A DNA stretch of 39,608 nt from JAVBSX01 sp051660685. Its GTDB lineage: Bacteria; Planctomycetota; Planctomycetia; Pirellulales; Thermoguttaceae. The notes beneath the pieces are model-generated. The model was given only the letters and a program-made list of their open reading frames with translations, did no database searches and was not told the DNA's origin. The number at the start of each line of letters is the position of its first letter. Within the stretch, counting starts at the first letter, position 1. The translations under genes and the position numbers were made by a program. The stretch spans positions 1 to 39,608 of the forward strand of contig JBOFQB010000105.1 of assembly GCA_051660685.1 (NCBI GenBank), read 5' to 3'. Below are positions 34,709 through 39,608 of this stretch, one piece after another.

Positions 34709-35333
34709 TGTCCTGCTCTATTCAAATGGGTGATCGATGATTCGGATTCCGTTCAATAACTTTTGTCGTCTCGTTAGCAACACAAGTGGTTCGTCCCTAT
34801 ACACCGTTTGCGCGACGGTTTCGTCGGCGGTAAGACGGAACGGAAACGATGAAAGGCGGTCATGAAGAAAATTCGCAGAAAATTTCAATTGGAGTATTAT
34901 TCTTAGCACCAAAGGTGCGTAACAAAATAGACAGCGGTTTTAACCGCTGGTGTCAGAATGTATAAATATATTCGCCCTGTAGGGGCGAAACAATGTAATG
35001 TGCTGCCCTTACAGGGCAGGTTTTTGTGGGTGACACCAACCCAGGGTTGCGGCGAGTACGCCTTACCCTGGGCTATTTTGTGCCGCCCCGTTGGGGCGAA
35101 GATTGCACTTCTCTCCTTATAAATAAGGTATTTCAACTATGTCTCGTAGAAATATTCGTGAACAGTTTCCATTTTTTTGATGCCAAAAAACCAGATTATT
35201 GGTGTTGCGCTGTATCTATGAGGTATAATGGGCAATATGAAAGTGACAACGGGATGGAGTCGTGTGTTAGTACAGGGTTCCGGCAGGTGTTGGGTCGGTG
35301 ATGCAGGTTCTTTTTTGGGCAGATGTAAACACG
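34709..35333. other. intergenic region before hybrid kinase 2
   Basis: The first ~175 bp show no recognisable feature; the small minus-strand frame there resembles nothing I know. The multi-hairpin element occupies 34887-35138. The remaining ~195 bp should contain the kinase promoter, but I cannot place it confidently. Alternative kinase starts at 35298 (GTG) and 35301 (ATG) fall in this interval. Confidence 0.55.
34887..35138 (+). repeat. multi-hairpin element, copy 1 (~252 bp)
   Basis: A string of palindromes: GCACCAAAGGTGC, CAGCGGTTTTAACCGCTG, CGCCCTGTAGGGGCG, CTGCCCTTACAGGGCAG, CCCAGGGT...ACCCTGGG, and CGCCCCGTTGGGGCG. It ends with AAATAAGGTATTTCAA. The same series in the same order occurs on the opposite strand at 38976-39240. 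Small open frames inside it are by-products of the palindromes. Confidence 0.85.
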
Positions 35334-38300
35334 ATGAAGACGAAAGCGATTTTATTCCGGGGGTTTCTTGCAGCTGTCTTGATCGGTCTTGTGTACGGAC
35401 TGTTTTTGCTGCATACCTTGGAGGTGCATCGTGAGGTTGATAATCATATTGTTGCGGCGATTGAAGAGGTCAACGCAAGGATACCTTCGGAATACTTTGA
35501 CCGGGCGATTTCGTCCGAAGTGCTGACCCCGCAAGAGTATCACCACTTTCGAGATGTGATTCGTGAGATTGCCGAGGAGCACACGATTGCCAATCTTTAC
35601 TCAATGGTCGAAATCGAAGGGAAGTATTACCTTACGCTTTTTAATCATTTGACGCCGTATTTTTTGGAATATGATCCAGTTCAGGAAGGTTGGCTCAATT
35701 TAATCAAAACATCCCAAGATGGTCAGGAACGTTGGGATACGGGAGAAGATTCTTATGGATTGACGCGAACCTGTGTTCGGAGGTGTTGTACTCCCGGGGG
35801 TCAAAAGTATTTGGTTGGGGCTGATGTTCTCGTTTCCGAGATAACCGGGAAACGTTGGTCGTTTCTTTTACGGTTTCTGCCGACAACGCGACCGTTGATC
35901 GTGATGTCCCTCGTTTTTGGCGGGCTGCTTCTTGTTCTGAGCGTTTGGATGCTGCGCAAAAGGCAGTTGGTGCTTTGTTTATGCACTTGGTTGATCCTGC
36001 TGATTGTTTTGGGTGTCGGGAGTTCTCAAATCGCCGCAGAAGATAGGATTCAGACAAAAACTTGGCGTAAGGCGTTGGTTGACATGACGAAGGTGTTTGC
36101 AGAACAGACGATGAAGATGGGACATTCGAAGATTGTCCGTCCTCTTTGCGATAGTCCCGAAGGAGAAAAGGCATATAAGAACATTCTGGAATCTCATACG
36201 AGGTGGTGTCGGGATGTGGACCTTATCATATATGTTACCACTTATCGTCTAATCGGTACTCTCTCAGAAAAGAAGATGGAATTCATCATGTCGTGCCCCT
36301 CTGATGTGGATGGAGACGGTCAGTATAGCACCAAAGTGGAGAAGGGCGATCCGCCGTTTACACCGTTTTATGATGATGAGGCGGGAACGGTTTATACTTG
36401 GGGGAAAGCGTTTGAAGACGGTTTTGGGGGGATGACCTCCTTTGATTCTCAGGTGTATTCCCCTCTCTATGGTGCATCGTTGGCGTGTGTGACCCCGCTT
36501 TATGACGAGCAGGGTCAGGTGGATGGTGTTTTGGCGGTTGATTTTGACATTGTGAAGTGGGAACAAATAACGTACGTCTTACTCAGGCGATCCCTTGTTC
36601 TTCTTGGATGTGTTTGCACGTCGATCTTGGTCATCTCGATTTTTATTTCGCATTTACTCGATTTTTTGGTGAGAACACGTCGAATCAATCGGGAGTTGGC
36701 GGATCGGACGAATTGGTTGATCTGGAGTGAGTCGAAAATGGAGGCGGTGTTGGCGGGAAATACGGCAATGGTCTTTTATGGACCGGACGGAACGATTGAA
36801 AGCGTCAATTCGGCAATGGAACGGATGTTGGGTTATACGGAGGAAGAGACGGTTGGTCGGAAACTTCCCGAGTTTTATCGAGAAATGATGCACAAGCGGG
36901 GTCTGGAAATCCGCGAAGGGATGATTCAAGGGAATTATGATGATTTTCGGACGGATGTCCCGTTGATTCACAAGGATGGACATACGGTTTGGGCGGATGT
37001 GAGCGTAACAGCAGTCCGGGATGCGTCGGAATCCATTGTTCAGATTGTAGCGATTTGTGTGGATGTGACGGAAGAACGGATGTTGCTTGAGAATTTACAG
37101 GCCGCAAAGAATGAGGCGGAGAGTGCGAGTCGGACAAAGAGTGAATTTCTGGCGACGATGAGTCATGAAATCCGAACGCCGCTCAATGGAGTGATTGGTT
37201 TGTCCGATTTACTTCTTGGAACGGAATTGAATGTGAAACAGCTTGAATATGCCGAGATGATTAAGGTTTCAGGCGAATTGCTGTTGTACTTGATTAACGA
37301 TATATTGGATTTTTCGAAGATTGAGGCGGGAAAACTGGAGATTGCGTCGGAAGATTTTGACATTCTTGAGACGGTTGAATCATCGGCAGCGATTCTTGCA
37401 TCTCGGGCGAGGGACCGGGACATTGCCCTTTGTGTTTCGTTTTCTGGGACACTTCCGCGACGATTGCGGGGGGATGCGGGGCGGATTCGTCAGGTGTTGC
37501 TGAATCTGATAGGGAATGCGATTAAATTTACCGATCAGGGTGGTGTTCGGGTTGTGGTCACACCTGAAACATGGGAGGAGGAACGGGTTGTTCTTCTTTT
37601 TTCGATTACCGATACAGGGATTGGGATTGCAGAAGAGGGGATGAATCGGCTGTTCAAGACATTTTCACAAGCGGATGCGTCTTCGGCGCGGGCTTATGGA
37701 GGAACCGGTCTTGGACTTGCGATTTCGCGGCGATTGGTCGAGTTAATGGGGGGCGAAATCAGCGTGGACAGTGTTGTCGGTAAAGGTTCCACCTTTTGGT
37801 TTCGCGTCCCCTTTGGTTGTAACAAAGAAATCAGCGATTGCATCTCCAATGAATTGTTCCTCTGTCGTCAACAGGAAACCTTGCATTGCGTTCATTCAGG
37901 AGGAAGTTTTTGCGTCGGTGCAAGTCATTTTGGTCAATGCTCAGGTTTAACACTTGCCGGAAAAAGAGTGTTGATTGTCAGCTCTAACGATATTGTACGG
38001 ATTTCGCTTTCTGAACAGTTGGCGACGTGGAAGATGCGGGTGAGCGAGGCGCGAACGGGGGAAGAAGCAATGGACATTTTGCGTCATGCGATTGAAAAGC
38101 AGCAACCGTTTAGTCTCATTTTTATTGATGAACCGTTGGAAGATGAGTTGGGGAAAGAGTTGGCAAAGATGATTTGCGGGGAACCAACATTCGAGGAGGT
38201 GGGGATCACCTGGTTGCGTTCGTTTGCCGTTGATGTTGATAAAGAGCCGAATCCGTGTGAATGTTTGCGTTATTTGACGAAGCCGATCTATTATTCGGCT

Positions 38301-38840
38301 CTTTTTGACATGGTGATGACGCAGTTGTACGAACATCAATGGAGTCGTTTTCTGGAAGAGAACAAAACGAGAATGCCGTTGATGAGTTCGTTGCTGAAGC
38401 GTCATTTTCCTGATTCCGAAGAGGAATTGGCAAGAGAATCTGAAGAGGCGGTTGGGCTGAAAGTCCGAGCGGGACGGGTTTTGGTTGCGGAAGACAATCG
38501 TGTGAACCAGATTGTGATACGGAACATTCTTGAAGTGTCAGGTTATGAGTGTCTTTTAGCGATTAACGGTCGGGAAGCGGCGGACCTAGCGAAGACGGAA
38601 CGGTTGGATTTGATTTTGATGGACTGTCAGATGCCTGAAACGGACGGATATGAGGCGACTCTTTTGATACGGAATTGGGAGCGAGAGCAGGGACAGTTGC
38701 GGACCCCGATTATTGCGTTAACGGCGAATGCGACGCAGGAAGATGCCGAGAAATGTTTTGCGGTTGGAATGGACGCTTTTTGTAGCAAACCGGTTGACGC
38801 GAAGAAGCTGCTTAAGGAAATGCGAAAGTGGATCCAATAG
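35334..38840 (+). CDS. hybrid sensor histidine kinase, Cache-like sensor, PAS, two receiver domains
   Basis: The membrane sensor kinase has 1168 residues from the ATG at 35334, chosen because MKTK precedes the first helix; GTG 35298 and ATG 35301 are alternatives. Order: helix (about 6-27), extracytoplasmic part, two helices (about 195-240), a second extracytoplasmic Cache/PAS-like sensor (DVDGDGQYSTKV, later TPLYDEQGQVDGVLAVDFD), a helix, PAS/PAC (FYGPDGTIESVNSAMERMLG), HisKA with MSHEIRTPLNG, HATPase with LLNLIGNAIKF, DTGIGI and GGTGLGLAI, receiver 1 and receiver 2. Receiver 1 starts VLIVSSND, so the acidic pair is lost, though FIDEPL keeps an Asp. Receiver 2 is canonical (LVAEDNRVNQ, LMDCQMPETDG, SKPVD). 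No HPt or regulator follows. Its TAG stop begins a G-rich repeat. Confidence 0.92.
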   Translation: MKTKAILFRGFLAAVLIGLVYGLFLLHTLEVHREVDNHIVAAIEEVNARIPSEYFDRAISSEVLTPQEYHHFRDVIREIAEEHTIANLYSMVEIEGKYYLTLFNHLTPYFLEYDPVQEGWLNLIKTSQDGQERWDTGEDSYGLTRTCVRRCCTPGGQKYLVGADVLVSEITGKRWSFLLRFLPTTRPLIVMSLVFGGLLLVLSVWMLRKRQLVLCLCTWLILLIVLGVGSSQIAAEDRIQTKTWRKALVDMTKVFAEQTMKMGHSKIVRPLCDSPEGEKAYKNILESHTRWCRDVDLIIYVTTYRLIGTLSEKKMEFIMSCPSDVDGDGQYSTKVEKGDPPFTPFYDDEAGTVYTWGKAFEDGFGGMTSFDSQVYSPLYGASLACVTPLYDEQGQVDGVLAVDFDIVKWEQITYVLLRRSLVLLGCVCTSILVISIFISHLLDFLVRTRRINRELADRTNWLIWSESKMEAVLAGNTAMVFYGPDGTIESVNSAMERMLGYTEEETVGRKLPEFYREMMHKRGLEIREGMIQGNYDDFRTDVPLIHKDGHTVWADVSVTAVRDASESIVQIVAICVDVTEERMLLENLQAAKNEAESASRTKSEFLATMSHEIRTPLNGVIGLSDLLLGTELNVKQLEYAEMIKVSGELLLYLINDILDFSKIEAGKLEIASEDFDILETVESSAAILASRARDRDIALCVSFSGTLPRRLRGDAGRIRQVLLNLIGNAIKFTDQGGVRVVVTPETWEEERVVLLFSITDTGIGIAEEGMNRLFKTFSQADASSARAYGGTGLGLAISRRLVELMGGEISVDSVVGKGSTFWFRVPFGCNKEISDCISNELFLCRQQETLHCVHSGGSFCVGASHFGQCSGLTLAGKRVLIVSSNDIVRISLSEQLATWKMRVSEARTGEEAMDILRHAIEKQQPFSLIFIDEPLEDELGKELAKMICGEPTFEEVGITWLRSFAVDVDKEPNPCECLRYLTKPIYYSALFDMVMTQLYEHQWSRFLEENKTRMPLMSSLLKRHFPDSEEELARESEEAVGLKVRAGRVLVAEDNRVNQIVIRNILEVSGYECLLAINGREAADLAKTERLDLILMDCQMPETDGYEATLLIRNWEREQGQLRTPIIALTANATQEDAEKCFAVGMDAFCSKPVDAKKLLKEMRKWIQ

Positions 38841-38877
38841 GGGATAGGGGTTGGGGAATAGGGATTAGGGAGGAAGA
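38837..38877 (+). repeat. G-rich 7-bp tandem repeat, copy 4 (contains stop codon)
   Basis: ATAGGGGATAGGGGTTGGGG followed by AATAGGGATTAGGGAGG: five clear seven-base units. The first TAG (38838-38840) is the stop codon of the kinase. Confidence 0.82.
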
Positions 38878-38884
38878 AGTTCTC

Positions 38885-38914
38885 CGTTGAGCGCGTTTCC
38901 AAAATGACTGTACA
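38885..38914 (+). repeat. GAGCGC(A/G)TTTCCA repeat, copy 3
   Basis: CGTTGAGCGCGTTTCCAAAA, then TGACTGTACA. It matches the minus-strand copy at 31420-31446. Confidence 0.55.
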
Positions 38915-38975
38915 TGGACAACACCACATCGTCCGTGTGTGTTAGATGCCCAAAAAGCGTGACGGTGTATACCAA

Positions 38976-39240
38976 GTATTGAAATACCTTATTTTCAGGG
39001 AGGAAAATGAAATCTTCGCCCTGAAGGGGCGGGACAAAATAGCCCAGGGTGTAGCAACAGAGCGCAGCGAAGTTGCAAACCCTGGGTCGGTGTCACAAAG
39101 AAAAAACTGCCCTGAAGGGGCAGCACAATTCGTTGTTTCGCCCTGACAGGGCGAATCTTTTTTGACATTTTGATACCAGCGGTTAAAACCGCTGTCTATT
39201 TTGTGCCGCACCTTTGGTGCTGAGAATAGGACTCCAATTC
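38976..39240 (-). repeat. multi-hairpin element, copy 2 (~265 bp, inverted)
   Basis: Read on the minus strand, it gives the same ordered palindromes as 34887-35138: GCACCAAAGGTGC, CAGCGGTTTTAACCGCTG, CGCCCTGTCAGGGCG, CTGCCCCTTCAGGGCAG, CCCAGGGT...ACCCTGGG and CGCCCCTTCAGGGCG. Loops and linkers differ while stems are kept. The two copies bracket hybrid kinase 2. Confidence 0.85.
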
Positions 39241-39297
39241 TCATTTCCCGCGAACGGTTACCTGTCCTTGAATTTCAGGACACAAAAAAATTTCTGC

Positions 39298-39346
39298 GTC
39301 AAAATACATGCAATGCGCCTATCAAATATGGAAATGCGCTCAACGA
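39298..39346 (-). repeat. GAGCGC(A/G)TTTCCA repeat, copy 4
   Basis: On the minus strand: CGTTGAGCGCATTTCCATAT, later GCATTGCATGTATTTTGAC. It is the longest match to the copy at 31160. Confidence 0.6.
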
Positions 39347-39496
39347 ACATCTTGCGGTGCATGACGGAAAAAAGTAGAATAACGCTTGAATTGTTTTTAC
39401 CAAACCCAAAATGAGGTTTTATCGAAATAACTTAACTGTTGAATAAAATAGAGAATCGCAAGTTAAATTGCTCAGAACTCAGTAAAAAGAGGTAGT

Positions 39497-39533
39497 TTTT
39501 CACACGCCAACCGGCTTTGCCGGGTGAAAAATG
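39497..39533. repeat. hairpin at right end, possibly related to the 148 bp elements
   Basis: TTTTTCAC pairs with GTGAAAAA, enclosing CCGGC-TTT-GCCGG. The part CACACGCCAACCGG resembles CACACAAGTCAACCGG in the centre of the element at 7960. It could equally be a transcription terminator. Confidence 0.4.
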
Positions 39534-39608
39534 GTGATTTTGCTCTCTGTTAGCTTCGTCCGATGTGGGACGTTGCGTGGAGGGCTTGCGAAGAATTCGT
39601 GCAATTCC

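Larger units (their letters stand above)
38841..39608. other. 768 bp repeat-rich right end without a supported gene
   Basis: Contains the rest of the G-rich repeat, a GAGCGC repeat (38885-38914), the inverted copy of the multi-hairpin element (38976-39240), a reverse GAGCGC repeat (39298-39346) and a hairpin near 39497-39533. Short frames at the far right edge stay open to the end on both strands but resemble no family, so none is called. Confidence 0.6.

Noticed and set aside
34718..34912. 64-codon minus-strand frame after the HzsA-like gene
   Set aside because: No family resemblance, no ribosome-binding site, and its start lies in the multi-hairpin element.
34903..35136. 77-codon minus-strand frame and similar frames at 38942-39244
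   Set aside because: They translate the multi-hairpin element; similarity between them reflects the repeat, not a protein family.
39437..39608. Frames open to the right edge on both strands
   Set aside because: The translations resemble no family and pass through a hairpin; more sequence is needed to judge them.

Overview
The window looks like a chromosomal segment of a member of the Planctomycetota with intermediate G+C. This is inferred from the gene families, not from a marker gene. Families seen together here are typical of that phylum: a hydrazine-synthase-alpha-like (HzsA-like) propeller cytochrome, a fused GldF/GldG-type ABC protein, a DUF1559-type protein, a cytochrome b fused to cytochrome c, an FG-GAP secreted protein, an alpha/alpha-toroid protein and very long hybrid histidine kinases. 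A partial HdrA-like gene at the left edge hints at anaerobic redox metabolism.

Layout. 1-1.8 kb, minus strand: pyrE, an orphan YhdJ-like DNA adenine methyltransferase that is visibly A+T-richer than its neighbours, and the first 49 codons of an HdrA-like flavoprotein. 2.2-12.6 kb, plus strand: a two-domain GNAT acetyltransferase, lumazine synthase with a long tail, a 1274-residue CcsA-type cytochrome c maturation protein, a membrane protein tightly coupled to an ABC ATPase, and tyrS. 12.9-15.2 kb: hybrid histidine kinase 1. 15.3-16.7 kb, minus strand: tRNA-Ala(TGC) and two small envelope proteins. 17.1-18.8 kb: a DUF167 protein and a D-2-hydroxyacid dehydrogenase. 18.9-19.9 kb, minus strand: a zinc-ribbon DUF1559-like protein. 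20.3-28.3 kb, plus strand: GldF/GldG fusion, cytochrome b/c fusion, and a PgpH-like 7TM-HD phosphodiesterase. 28.3-34.7 kb: three exported proteins (FG-GAP, toroid, HzsA-like dihaem protein). 35.3-38.8 kb: hybrid histidine kinase 2, bracketed by inverted copies of a ~255 bp multi-hairpin element.

Functional links. The CcsA-type protein would attach haem to the c-type cytochromes also encoded here (the b/c fusion and the HzsA-like protein). The membrane protein at 8.1 kb, the ABC ATPase at 10.5 kb and the GldF/GldG fusion at 20.3 kb are plausible parts of one gliding-type ABC system that has been split up. The two hybrid kinases lack nearby HPt or output-regulator genes.

Intergenic DNA is unusually rich in small repeats: a REP-like palindrome family (eight loci, with compensatory stem changes), 7-bp G-rich tandem repeats whose TAG supplies the stop codon of three genes, two ~148 bp inverted-repeat elements placed just before two exported or membrane proteins, CACGAA-type inverted repeats, a GCAGGCAAGATGC-type hairpin, a GAGCGC(A/G)TTTCCA repeat, and the multi-hairpin element. 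I saw no CRISPR array, rRNA, transposase or replication origin.
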